64,000 nt of DNA from Kluyvera intermedia. Lineage in GTDB: Bacteria; Pseudomonadota; Gammaproteobacteria; Enterobacterales; Enterobacteriaceae. The notes beneath the pieces are model-generated. The model did not search any database. It saw nothing but the letters and a program-made list of their open reading frames with translations, and was not told where the DNA came from. Of this stretch, positions 1 through 8,221 are shown piece after piece. The translations under genes and the position numbers were made by a program. Location of the stretch: assembly GCF_034424175.1 (NCBI RefSeq), contig NZ_CP139986.1, positions 4,278,001 to 4,342,000 of the forward strand, read 5' to 3'. Position 1 is the first letter of the stretch, and every line of letters starts with the position of its first letter.

Positions 1-843
1 ATGGGTATTAATGCGGGCGTTATCCGCCAGGATAAAAATTTCATTGCTCTGGCGCTGAAAATCAAAGCCCCACGTAGCAAAGAGTTGCTTTTCTTCCTTC
101 CTACACTGGTGCTGAAAGACCTGCTTATCGCACTGGAATTTCGTATTTCGCAGATCCCAACGCTCAGCGCAGACGACCGTAGCCACTATGAAAAATTGCG
201 CGATAAAGCCGTGCAGAAAATGCATCAAAACATCCCCACTATTTCACGCGAAGAGCTGGAACACGCGGATGTGAATATGCGGGTCAATACCCTTGCGCTA
301 TTGCAACACGATGCGAACACCATGACCTTTGCACTGAATTTGCAATCAGGTAAAACCGTTGAGCTGACGGTTGATCTGCTCCAGATTGAGCTGCTGATTA
401 CCGTCATGATCCACGCCATCAACAACGCCGATATGCGCGAACTTGCCGTACGCATGTCATCAATTCTTGATTTCTTACCCCTGTACGACGTGGACTACCG
501 CGACGGTGGCAATCTTGAATACGACTCTTATGACCACCCAGCCTGGAAGCGTAACTTGTTTGTGCATCATCTGGCGGTGCTTTATCGCTACACAGATGCT
601 GACAGCAAAGTGCAGTTTTGTGGGACGGTGATTAAAACGCGCAGTAAGCCTGGGACTAAAGAAGTGGAGGGTATTTCTCGCCGCCTGCTGGACGTCAGCC
701 CGCGACTGAACAAGCTAGCAAACATGCCAAGCCAGGTGCTGGTGAGAGCGCTCTCTTCCGATAAGAACAAAACGTTTAGCGCTGATGCCTGTATGCAAGC
801 GCTCTATCAACTGCAACAAAACGCTGAAAAAGCCAAAGCCTGA
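1..843 (+). CDS. yjeJ: YjeJ-like protein of unknown function
   Basis: This 280-residue protein is soluble-looking, with no signal peptide and no clear membrane segment. I recognise it from its place beside yjeI and groL and from its length, which is near that of E. coli YjeJ (about 289 residues). The family has no established function. The window opens exactly on an ATG, so an upstream start cannot be excluded and the first residues may be missing. The gene converges on yjeI, with a hairpin between the two stop codons. The symbol rests on context more than on any diagnostic motif. Confidence 0.7.
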   Translation: MGINAGVIRQDKNFIALALKIKAPRSKELLFFLPTLVLKDLLIALEFRISQIPTLSADDRSHYEKLRDKAVQKMHQNIPTISREELEHADVNMRVNTLALLQHDANTMTFALNLQSGKTVELTVDLLQIELLITVMIHAINNADMRELAVRMSSILDFLPLYDVDYRDGGNLEYDSYDHPAWKRNLFVHHLAVLYRYTDADSKVQFCGTVIKTRSKPGTKEVEGISRRLLDVSPRLNKLANMPSQVLVRALSSDKNKTFSADACMQALYQLQQNAEKAKA

Positions 844-848
844 TTTGC

Positions 849-873
849 AGCCCCCGGTAAAACGCCGGGGGCT
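849..873. terminator. Hairpin between convergent yjeJ and yjeI
   Basis: A perfect 9-bp stem (AGCCCCCGG paired with CCGGGGGCT) with a 7-base loop lies between the stop codons of two convergent genes. Neither side has a strong T-run, so termination efficiency is uncertain, but the position suits a bidirectional terminator. Confidence 0.6.
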
Positions 874-882
874 ACATAAAAA

Positions 883-1236
883 TCAATTCGGGCACTTATA
901 AACCTGGCCGTTCATTTCGCTATCGGTAGGAATGAAGCTGGACAACATGCCTTGCGTTGGGCTGCTCACACCGTAAATCACGTTTCCGCCCAGTTCAGCC
1001 GCATGGTTACGCAATGCGTTTGCCGCGCTACGCATCGAGCCGCCTTCAGCGCCCTGCTGGCCTGAAAGCCAGTTACCCTGTTTACCGGTTGCCGCGCCCA
1101 CCAACTGACACTCCGCGCCCGGCTTATCTTCCACAAAGCGAACATTCTGGCCGCCAGCGGTCAGCTCCGTTGAAGAGCTACAGCCTGCTAACAGCAACGC
1201 CGCGCCGACAATCCCTGCTAAATATTTCACCTGCAT
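883..1236 (-). CDS. yjeI: YjeI family outer-membrane-type lipoprotein (DUF4156)
   Basis: The start chosen gives 117 residues beginning MQVKYLAG, the same length as E. coli YjeI. A longer open frame upstream to 1326 adds 30 residues ahead of the signal peptide and is unlikely. A classical lipoprotein signal is visible: a positive N-terminus, a hydrophobic core and the lipobox LLAGC. The mature part has two further cysteines, one in a PGAEC segment and one near the C-terminus (YKCPN). The function of this DUF4156 family is not known. It is probably anchored to the outer membrane, because the residue after the lipid Cys is Ser and not Asp. Confidence 0.85.
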   Translation of the reverse strand: MQVKYLAGIVGAALLLAGCSSSTELTAGGQNVRFVEDKPGAECQLVGAATGKQGNWLSGQQGAEGGSMRSAANALRNHAAELGGNVIYGVSSPTQGMLSSFIPTDSEMNGQVYKCPN

Positions 1237-1481
1237 GTTGTTCCCCATAATCAATAAGCTGGACGCATGTCGTCCGCGTTTAAACCTTATACTAAAAAGA
1301 TGAACAAAAGAAAAATCCTCATGCATTTCTGCAATGAATATGGCAGATCATCGCCTTGAACCGAACGCCCCTAAATGTATTCCGATAATACGCTCAAAAT
1401 GTCGTCTTTTGGCACCTTATGGTTTTTAGTGTTACCCGGTACACCGTTTCCGTACCGCGCACTCAACAATAAGGACACAAC

Positions 1482-2162
1482 ATGAGCAAAACATCCTCGG
1501 GAACAGAGGAAAAGGTGACATGGGTAGGTTATTTCGTTTTTGTACTTACCATTATTTTTTTCTCAGGCTGCTTCGCTAACAGCACACAATGGTGGCGTGT
1601 TTTCGATTTTACGGTGCTGAATGGCAGCTTTGGTCAGGTTAACGCCGTAGGCGAAAAAGCCCTCTCTTTTCGCGGCGTGGGTGGGACGGGGGCAAAAGAT
1701 GGCTTCTTGTTCGCCCTTGAGCTAGCGCCATCCGTCATTTTGTCACTCGGTATTATTTCCGTCACCGAAGGGCTGGGAGGCCTACGCGCGGCGCAGCAGT
1801 TGATGACGCCAATACTGCGTCCTCTGCTGGGCATTCCGGGTATTTGCTCACTGGCGCTCATCGCCAACCTGCAAAACACCGATGCCGCCGCAGGGATGAC
1901 AAAGGAACTGGCCGATGAGGGAGCAATTAGCGACCAGGAACGCGCCATTTTTGCCACATTCCAGACCAGCGGTAGCGCTATCATCACCAACTATTTTTCC
2001 TCTGGCGCTGCGCTGTTTGCGGTTCTTACCGTACCGGTCATCACCCCGCTGGTCGTCATTCTCCTGTTTAAATTTATCGGCGCTAATCTTTTACGCCTGT
2101 GGATTACCCAGCTTGAAAAACGCAGCCATAAGGAGGCCAGCAATGACAACTCTGCCGCGTAA
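1482..2162 (+). CDS. yjiH: YjiH family nucleoside-recognition-type membrane protein
   Basis: A 226-residue integral membrane protein with about five hydrophobic segments, starting near residues 14-30. It matches E. coli YjiH in length and in partnership: it is the first gene of yjiH-yjiG-iadA, preceded by AAGGA at good spacing. The family carries a nucleoside-recognition (Gate) domain related to SpoVM/spore-maturation proteins, but the substrate is not established. Linkage to isoaspartyl dipeptidase suggests transport of a peptide or amino-acid product, which is inference. The 3' end overlaps yjiG by 20 bp, indicating coupled translation. In E. coli these three genes sit in another chromosomal region. 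Confidence 0.8.
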   Translation: MSKTSSGTEEKVTWVGYFVFVLTIIFFSGCFANSTQWWRVFDFTVLNGSFGQVNAVGEKALSFRGVGGTGAKDGFLFALELAPSVILSLGIISVTEGLGGLRAAQQLMTPILRPLLGIPGICSLALIANLQNTDAAAGMTKELADEGAISDQERAIFATFQTSGSAIITNYFSSGAALFAVLTVPVITPLVVILLFKFIGANLLRLWITQLEKRSHKEASNDNSAA

Positions 2163-2604
2163 AAACATCATGGACCTCTTTATCGATGGCGCTCGCCGCG
2201 GATTTACCATCGCCACCACCAGCCTTTTGCCAAACGTTGTCATGGCGTTTGTCATTATTCAGGCGCTCAAAGTTACCGGGCTTTTGGATATCGTGGGAAA
2301 AGTCTGCGAACCCATTATGGCGCTATGGGGATTACCGGGCGTTGCCGCGACGGTGTTACTCGCCTCAGTGATGAGCATGGGCGGTGGCGTCGGCGTTTGC
2401 GCAAGCCTGGTGGTCGCTGGCACGATTAGCGACCACGATGCCACCGTGCTCCTGCCTGCCATTTATCTGATGGGGAATCCGGTACAGAACACCGGCCGTT
2501 GCCTTGGCACCGCGGGGGTAAACCCAAAATATTATCCACACATTATCGTCATCTGCGTCGTCAACGCCCTGCTCTCTCTTTGGGTGATGCAGCTACTTTT
2601 CTAA
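2143..2604 (+). CDS. yjiG: YjiG family membrane protein
   Basis: The start at 2143 follows AAGGAGG at ideal spacing and gives 153 residues, equal to E. coli YjiG. Upstream in-frame sequence is only the yjiH gene in another frame. The protein is strongly hydrophobic with four or so membrane segments and a glycine-rich stretch (MSMGGGVGVC). YjiG and YjiH are likely two halves of one Gate-type membrane complex: homologous spore-maturation proteins SpmA and SpmB also work as a pair. The specific solute is unknown. iadA follows after 6 bp. Confidence 0.8.
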   Translation: MTTLPRKNIMDLFIDGARRGFTIATTSLLPNVVMAFVIIQALKVTGLLDIVGKVCEPIMALWGLPGVAATVLLASVMSMGGGVGVCASLVVAGTISDHDATVLLPAIYLMGNPVQNTGRCLGTAGVNPKYYPHIIVICVVNALLSLWVMQLLF

Positions 2605-2610
2605 GGAATC

Positions 2611-3777
2611 ATGATGAACGTATCTTTGCTGGAGCCGCGTTTATTTCGCGATGCACATCTCTATACGCCAGAAGACCAGGGAATCTGCGATCTTCTGGTC
2701 GCGGGGGGAAAGATAATCGCCTATGAACCGGCGGGAGTCGACATTACGCTGCCGGGTTGTCAGGTGAGTTCGCTTGATGGCGCGACCGTTTGCCCAGGCT
2801 TTTTCGATCAGCATGTGCATTTGATTGGCGGTGGAGGTGAGGCGGGGCCGCACACGCGGACACCGGAAGTGCAGTTATCAAAGCTTGTGACCGCCGGAAT
2901 CACCTCGGTGGTGGGCCTGCTCGGCACCGATGGCATCACCCGCCATCCTGAGTCACTGCTGGCCAAAACCCGCGCCCTCGAGCACGAAGGGATAAGCGCC
3001 TGGATGCTGACCGGTGCCTATGGGCTGCCGTCGCCGACCATTACCGGTAGCATCGAAAAAGACATCGCCTTTATCGATAAAATTATCGGCGTGAAATGCG
3101 CCATCTCCGATCACCGCTCTTCTGCGCCCGACACAGCCCAGCTAGCGAATATGGCGGCACAGTCACGCGTCGCGGGGCTGCTCGGGGCGAAAGCTGGGGT
3201 GTCTGTGTTTCATATGGGCAGTAGCTCGCGCGAACTGGAGCCCATCTATGAAATTCTAAGACGCAGCGATGTGCCCATCACGAAACTCCTCCCCACGCAT
3301 GTTAACCGCGCCGAGTCACTGTTCATGGCAGCCCTGCGCTTTGCCCGTGAAGGCGGCTACATCGACATCACCAGCAGTATTGACGCACCTATCGACCCTG
3401 CCCGCGCCATTATGATGGCCCGCGAAGGCAACGTGCCGTTATCGCGAGTGACGCTGAGTTCCGATGGCAACGGTAGCCAGCCGCATTTCGATGCTAACGG
3501 TAATCTGACGGGGATCGGCGTAGCGGGATTTGAATCGCTGCTTAACACGTTGCAACAGCTAGTGATTGAGCATCATCTGCCGCTGGAAGAGGCGCTACTT
3601 CCGCTGACCCGCAATGTGGCTGAGTTTCTCGGGTTTGCCCATAAAGGGCAGCTGGCGCCAGGCTGTGATGCTGATTTTCTGGTACTGGATGAGGAGCTGA
3701 ATATCCGTGAAGTCTGGGCTAAAGGCCGGCAGATGGTGCGCGACAATAAGGCTATTGTGAAAGGAACTTTTGAGTAA
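2611..3777 (+). CDS. iadA: Isoaspartyl dipeptidase
   Basis: IadA hydrolyses beta-aspartyl (isoAsp-X) dipeptides that arise from damaged proteins. The 388-residue protein belongs to the amidohydrolase superfamily and keeps every metal and catalytic residue known for the E. coli enzyme at identical numbering: H68 and H70 (QHVHLIGGGGE), the carbamylated lysine K162, H201, H230 and D285. The gene begins with two adjacent ATG codons (2611 and 2614) after AAGGA. It is the last gene of the yjiH-yjiG-iadA operon and ends at a strong bidirectional terminator shared with groL. The E. coli operon order differs (iadA first), so the operon has been rearranged as well as relocated. Confidence 0.95.
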   Translation: MMNVSLLEPRLFRDAHLYTPEDQGICDLLVAGGKIIAYEPAGVDITLPGCQVSSLDGATVCPGFFDQHVHLIGGGGEAGPHTRTPEVQLSKLVTAGITSVVGLLGTDGITRHPESLLAKTRALEHEGISAWMLTGAYGLPSPTITGSIEKDIAFIDKIIGVKCAISDHRSSAPDTAQLANMAAQSRVAGLLGAKAGVSVFHMGSSSRELEPIYEILRRSDVPITKLLPTHVNRAESLFMAALRFAREGGYIDITSSIDAPIDPARAIMMAREGNVPLSRVTLSSDGNGSQPHFDANGNLTGIGVAGFESLLNTLQQLVIEHHLPLEEALLPLTRNVAEFLGFAHKGQLAPGCDADFLVLDEELNIREVWAKGRQMVRDNKAIVKGTFE

Positions 3778-3793
3778 TTGCCGCTAAAAAGCA

Positions 3794-3823
3794 AAACCCC
3801 CGAACATTTCTGTTCGGGGGTTT
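3794..3823. terminator. Bidirectional terminator of iadA and groL
   Basis: A 13-bp perfect stem (AAACCCCCGAACA with TGTTCGGGGGTTT) and a TTTC loop. A-run on one side and T-run on the other make it a rho-independent terminator in both directions for the convergent genes. Confidence 0.9.
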
Positions 3824-3850
3824 CTTTAGGCTATGGGGTATAGCGCACGA

Positions 3851-5494
3851 TTACATCATGCCGCCCATACCACCCATGCCGCCCATACCAGCAGCACCTA
3901 AGTCAGGAGCATCGCCTTTAGGCAGGTCGGTCACCATGCACTCGGTGGTGATCATCAGGCCAGCAACAGAAGCGGCGTACTGCAGAGCAGAACGGGTCAC
4001 TTTAGTTGGGTCCAGGATACCCATGTCGATCATGTTGCCGTATTCTTCGGTTGCTGCGTTGTATCCGTAGTTGCCGTCGCCCGCTTTCACGGTGTTAGCT
4101 ACTACAGAAGGTTCTTCGCCGCAGTTCAGAACGATCTGACGCAGTGGAGCTTCCATTGCGCGCAGCGCAACTTTGATACCCACGTTCTGATCTTCGTTCT
4201 GGCCACGCAGGTTGCTCAGTTTAGACGCTACGCGAATCAGCGCAACACCACCACCAGCTACCACACCTTCTTCTACCGCAGCACGGGTCGCGTGCAGGGC
4301 ATCGTCAACGCGTGCTTTTTTCTCTTTCATTTCAACTTCGGTAGCAGCACCGACTTTGATTACTGCAACGCCGCCAGCCAGTTTCGCTACGCGTTCCTGC
4401 AGTTTTTCACGGTCGTAGTCAGAAGTTGCTTCTTCAATCTGTTTACGGATCTGAGCAACACGGCCCTGAATCGCAGCTTCTTCACCCACACCATCGATGA
4501 TAGTGGTGGTGTCTTTGTTGATCACAACGCGTTTTGCCTGGCCCATATCTTCCAGGGTCGCTTTTTCCAGCTCCATACCGATCTCTTCAGAGATAACGGT
4601 ACCGCCAGTCAGGGTTGCGATGTCTTGCAGCATAGCTTTACGACGGTCGCCAAAGCCTGGTGCTTTAACCGCAGCCACTTTCACGATGCCACGCATGGTG
4701 TTAACCACCAGGGTCGCCAGCGCTTCGCCTTCAACATCTTCAGCAATGATCAGCAGTGGTTTACCGGCTTTCGCAACGGCTTCCAGAACTGGCAGCATTT
4801 CACGGATGTTGGAGATTTTCTTGTCAGCCAGCAGGATGAACGGGCTTTCCAGTTCAACAGCGCCAGTTTCTGGCTTGTTGATGAAGTATGGGGACAGGTA
4901 GCCACGGTCGAACTGCATACCTTCAACTACGTCCAGTTCGTCTTCCAGACCGGTACCGTCTTCAACGGTGATCACGCCTTCTTTACCGACTTTATCCATC
5001 GCTTCAGCGATCAGTTTACCGACGGTTTCGTCGGAGTTAGCGGAGATGGTACCAACCTGAGCAATGGCTTTAGAGTCAGAGCACGGTACGGACAGCGCTT
5101 TCAGTTCTTCAACAGCAGCAACGACAGCTTTGTCGATACCACGTTTCAGATCCATTGGGTTCATGCCAGCAGCAACGGCTTTCAGGCCTTCAGCGATGAT
5201 AGACTGAGCCAGTACGGTTGCGGTGGTGGTACCGTCGCCTGCCGCGTCGTTCGCTTTAGAGGCAACTTCTTTCACCATCTGCGCGCCCATGTTTTCGAAC
5301 TTGTCTTCCAGTTCGATTTCACGTGCTACGGATACGCCATCTTTAGTGATGGTTGGTGCACCGAAAGATTTGTCCAGAACCACGTTACGGCCTTTAGGGC
5401 CCAGGGTCACTTTTACTGCGTCTGCCAGTACGTTAACGCCGCGCAGCATTTTCACACGAGCGTCGTTACCAAATTTTACGTCTTTAGCTGCCAT
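3851..5494 (-). CDS. groL: Chaperonin GroEL
   Basis: The 547-residue 60-kDa chaperonin forms a double heptameric ring and folds proteins with ATP and the GroES lid. Visible hallmarks are the nucleotide-binding VTLGPKGRN segment near residue 30, GDGTTTAT near residue 87, and the Gly-Gly-Met C-terminal tail. The start follows an AGGAA-type site 34 bp downstream of groS, in the same operon. Codon use is that of a very highly expressed gene. It is transcribed from the sigma-32 promoter upstream of groS. Nothing is degenerate. Confidence 0.99.
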   Translation of the reverse strand: MAAKDVKFGNDARVKMLRGVNVLADAVKVTLGPKGRNVVLDKSFGAPTITKDGVSVAREIELEDKFENMGAQMVKEVASKANDAAGDGTTTATVLAQSIIAEGLKAVAAGMNPMDLKRGIDKAVVAAVEELKALSVPCSDSKAIAQVGTISANSDETVGKLIAEAMDKVGKEGVITVEDGTGLEDELDVVEGMQFDRGYLSPYFINKPETGAVELESPFILLADKKISNIREMLPVLEAVAKAGKPLLIIAEDVEGEALATLVVNTMRGIVKVAAVKAPGFGDRRKAMLQDIATLTGGTVISEEIGMELEKATLEDMGQAKRVVINKDTTTIIDGVGEEAAIQGRVAQIRKQIEEATSDYDREKLQERVAKLAGGVAVIKVGAATEVEMKEKKARVDDALHATRAAVEEGVVAGGGVALIRVASKLSNLRGQNEDQNVGIKVALRAMEAPLRQIVLNCGEEPSVVANTVKAGDGNYGYNAATEEYGNMIDMGILDPTKVTRSALQYAASVAGLMITTECMVTDLPKGDAPDLGAAGMGGMGGMGGMM

Positions 5495-5527
5495 TTCTTC
5501 TATTCCTCAAATTCGTTCGCGCGTTAC

Positions 5528-5821
5528 TTACGCTTCAACAATTGCCAGGATGTCGCTTTCAGACATGATCAACACTTCTTCATTGTCGATCTTCTCAGAT
5601 TTCACGCCGTAGCCGTCGTTGAAAATCACGATGTCACCAACTTTAACGTCCAGCGGCTGCACGGTTCCGTTTTCCAGGATGCGGCCCTTACCGACAGCGA
5701 TGATTTCGCCACGCGTTGATTTTGCTGCCGCAGAACCGGTCAGGACGATGCCGCCAGCAGATTTGGTTTCAACTTCTTTACGTTTGACGATCACACGATC
5801 ATGTAGCGGACGAATACTCAT
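5528..5821 (-). CDS. groS: Co-chaperonin GroES
   Basis: This 97-residue protein begins MSIRPLHDRV, the conserved GroES N-terminus, and ends with the usual SESDILAIVEA. The mobile loop that contacts GroEL (KSAGGIVLTG) is near residue 15-25. The start at 5821 has AAAGGAGAG just upstream; the longer frame to 5878 has no family support. First gene of groSL. Confidence 0.98.
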   Translation of the reverse strand: MSIRPLHDRVIVKRKEVETKSAGGIVLTGSAAAKSTRGEIIAVGKGRILENGTVQPLDVKVGDIVIFNDGYGVKSEKIDNEEVLIMSESDILAIVEA

Positions 5822-5900
5822 TGATAGCTCTCCTTTGAGAAAGTCATTATCAGTTATGGATGACGCCGGGCCGAACACGGTTTTCCGACTAGTGCCTGAG

Positions 5901-5928
5901 AGATGGGGGTGTTCTCTTCCCCTTCAAG
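5901..5928 (-). promoter_or_regulatory. Sigma-32 (heat-shock) promoter of groSL
   Basis: Read on the minus strand, CTTGAAG (5928-5922) and CCCCATCT (5908-5901) are separated by 13 bases. This matches the RpoH consensus CTTGAAA-N13/14-CCCCATNT and the equivalent E. coli groE promoter. It lies about 80 bp upstream of groS. Confidence 0.9.
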
Positions 5929-6060
5929 GGGGAAACTTAAAAAAATTTTTTTCCTGTGGCGTAATCACGATAAATCGCTGAAATACAGGCTGACTACAGC
6001 ACAATGAGGCGGAGCCTAAATGGTAAAATCGCGCTCTTTGCAAAGGTATGGGCGAGGGTC

Positions 6061-7320
6061 ATGGCAGGACTAAAACAGGAGCTAGGTTTAGCTCAGGGGA
6101 TCGGATTACTCTCGACGTCGCTACTGGGCACCGGCGTCTTTGCTGTCCCGGCGTTGGGCGCATTGGTGGCGGGCAATAACAGCCTGTGGGCTTGGCCGGC
6201 CTTGATTGTACTGGTGTTTCCTGTCGCGATTGTCTTCGCTCTGCTCGGGCGTCATTTCCCCAGCGCGGGCGGTGTAGCGCATTTTGTTGAGATGGCCTTT
6301 GGCCCGCGATTAGCCCGTGTGACCGGCTGGCTGTTCCTGTCGGTTATCCCCGTTGGGCTGCCTGCCGCGCTGCATATCGCCTCCGGCTTCACCCAGGCGC
6401 TGTTTGGCTGGCACGGCTGGCAACTGCTGATGGCCGAAGTGGCGACGCTCGCCATTATCTGGTGGCTGGGGTCACGCGGAGCCAGCTCCAGCGCCAATAT
6501 CCAGACGCTGGTGGCCATTATGATTGTCGCACTGCTGGCGGCTATCTGGGTCTACGGTGATATCGCGATTCAAGGCATTCCTTTCCCGGCGATTGCTGAG
6601 ATCGACCATTCACAGCTGTTTGCCGCGCTGTCGGTGATGTTCTGGTGTTTTGTCGGCCTTGAAGCGTTTGCGCATATGGCCTCAGAATTTCGCCACCCGG
6701 AGCGGGACTTCCCCCGCGCGCTGATTATCGGCCTGCTGCTGGCAGGTGTGGTGTACTGGGCCTGCACGGTGCTGGTACTGCGTTTCCATGCCTATGGCGC
6801 GGCCAATACTGCCGCCGCATCGCTGCCGACCATCGTGGTGCAACTGTTCGGCGTGAAGGCACTGTGGGTGGCGAGCGTCATTGGTTTTCTCGCCTGTTTT
6901 GCCAGCCTCAATATCTACATTCAGAGCTTTGCCCGTCTGGTGTGGTCGCAAGCGCAATATAAACCCGCCAGCTATCTGGCGCGGCTGTCGCCAAACCACG
7001 TGCCGCGCAATGCGCTGAGCGTGGTGATTGGCAGTTGTATGGTGAGCACGCTGGCGAGCTATTGGCTCAACATCAATCTTGATGCGCTGATCATCTACGC
7101 CAACGGCATCTTTATCATGATTTATCTGCTGTGCATGCTGGCAGGCTGTAAGCTGCTCACCGGACGTTTCCGGATGCTGTCGATGCTCGGCGTGGCGCTG
7201 TGTGTGCTGTTGCTGGCGATGGTGGGCTGGAAGAGTCTGTACGCCATGGTGATGCTGGCGGCGCTGTGGTGGTTGCTGCCGAAGCGCAAAACCATTAAGC
7301 CGGATACGCACCCGGCTTAA
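6061..7320 (+). CDS. yjeH: L-methionine/branched-chain amino acid exporter YjeH
   Basis: An APC-superfamily transporter of 419 residues starting MAGLKQELGLAQG, the same N-terminus as E. coli YjeH (418 residues), which exports methionine and branched-chain amino acids. About 12 membrane segments are visible, with the APC helix-1 motif GTGVFAVPAL near residue 22. The open frame continues upstream to 6004, but that extension has no family support. It is divergent from groSL as in E. coli. A REP pair follows immediately after the stop. Confidence 0.92.
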   Translation: MAGLKQELGLAQGIGLLSTSLLGTGVFAVPALGALVAGNNSLWAWPALIVLVFPVAIVFALLGRHFPSAGGVAHFVEMAFGPRLARVTGWLFLSVIPVGLPAALHIASGFTQALFGWHGWQLLMAEVATLAIIWWLGSRGASSSANIQTLVAIMIVALLAAIWVYGDIAIQGIPFPAIAEIDHSQLFAALSVMFWCFVGLEAFAHMASEFRHPERDFPRALIIGLLLAGVVYWACTVLVLRFHAYGAANTAAASLPTIVVQLFGVKALWVASVIGFLACFASLNIYIQSFARLVWSQAQYKPASYLARLSPNHVPRNALSVVIGSCMVSTLASYWLNINLDALIIYANGIFIMIYLLCMLAGCKLLTGRFRMLSMLGVALCVLLLAMVGWKSLYAMVMLAALWWLLPKRKTIKPDTHPA

Positions 7321-7321
7321 A

Positions 7322-7396
7322 TCCCGGCGGCGCTTCGCTTGGCCGGGCTACAACAACCGGTAGCCCGGGCGAGGCGTTTATGCCTACCCCGGGGCC
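7322..7396. repeat. REP-type palindrome pair
   Basis: Two imperfect GC-rich palindromes between convergent yjeH and fxsA. The first contains CGGCGGCGCTTCGCTTGGCC, a variant of the element also found near 49.1, 49.3 and 61.3 kb; the second carries GTAGCCCGGGCGAGGCG. It probably doubles as a transcript-end stabiliser. Confidence 0.8.
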
Positions 7397-7406
7397 GTGC
7401 TACGAA

Positions 7407-7883
7407 TTACGGGCGGTTATCATCTTTATGGTCAATCTGGTCTGGGCGCTCGTCCTTACGCTGGTATTCGCCATCGAAGGTCTGCCCGCTCGTCGTCCCG
7501 CCAGCGAATCCGCCACCCGGCATACGATTAAAGTGCAGATAAGGCATCAGCTTGACGGTCAAATGCTTTTGCACCGGCGGTAAAAGCAGCACCAGTCCGA
7601 GGAAATCGGTAAAGAACCCCGGTAGCAGCAACAGCAAACCGGCAAGGATCAGCGAAACGCTTTTGACCATCTCCACCGCTGGGCTTTCACCCGCCTGCAT
7701 CTTTTCCTGCATCAGCATCAGATTTTTGAAGCCCTGGTTACGCACCAAAGACATCCCGATAACCGAAGTAAAGATAACTAAAACTAACGTCAGCAGGACG
7801 CCAAACACATGGGCGACCTGGATAAAAATTGAGATCTCAATGTAAACATAGAGAAATATGGCAACTAACGGTATCCAGCGCAC
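7407..7883 (-). CDS. fxsA: FxsA family membrane protein
   Basis: FxsA is an inner-membrane protein whose overexpression relieves exclusion of phage T7 by F plasmid; its normal role is unclear. The protein has two paired hydrophobic regions (about residues 4-45 and 75-100), then a Gly-rich and charged C-terminal tail (FDGEYQRKD). I place the start at GTG 7883. AGGAG lies six bases upstream of it, whereas the ATG at 7889 directly abuts the AGGAG. The GTG start gives 158 residues, equal to E. coli FxsA. Convergent with yjeH and divergent from aspA. Confidence 0.88.
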   Translation of the reverse strand: MRWIPLVAIFLYVYIEISIFIQVAHVFGVLLTLVLVIFTSVIGMSLVRNQGFKNLMLMQEKMQAGESPAVEMVKSVSLILAGLLLLLPGFFTDFLGLVLLLPPVQKHLTVKLMPYLHFNRMPGGGFAGGTTSGQTFDGEYQRKDERPDQIDHKDDNRP

Positions 7884-8019
7884 TGGCATCTCCTGTGAGG
7901 TAAACAACGCGTATCACGCGCCTGCGACAATTCATCATTCGCAGCATGAGATCTAAATGGTGGTTTTTCACCATTTTTCAATCAGAGCCGATTGATATTT
8001 TTGTCAACAATCGTCAAGC

Positions 8020-8035
8020 GGTGACTCATTTCACA
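8020..8035. promoter_or_regulatory. CRP-like site upstream of aspA
   Basis: GGTGA-N6-TCACA matches the CRP consensus TGTGA-N6-TCACA at 9 of 10 positions. It lies in the 338-bp fxsA-aspA intergenic region, about 190 bp before aspA. E. coli aspA is known to be cAMP-CRP responsive. TATTAT at 8095-8100 is a possible -10 element for aspA but the start site cannot be fixed by eye. The rest of this gap shows nothing else I can support. Confidence 0.6.
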
Positions 8036-8221
8036 AATCAATAATTCTTATGTGCTTCGCCTGATAATAAGTGATCCAGATAACTGCAATCCGCTATTAT
8101 CAGCATATGATCATGGACACCGGGCCGATTAAGGAAATAATCTGCGGTCAGAAAAACGCATGACCACAAAAATCCTGCGTATTTGGTGAAATCATTGGCA
8201 GCTCGCAAAAAGAAGGTTCAC

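Noticed and set aside
4292..5719. A 475-codon open frame antisense to groL and groS
   Set aside because: Shadow of a highly biased codon pattern in groL; composition is Phe/His/Gln-rich and unlike real proteins.
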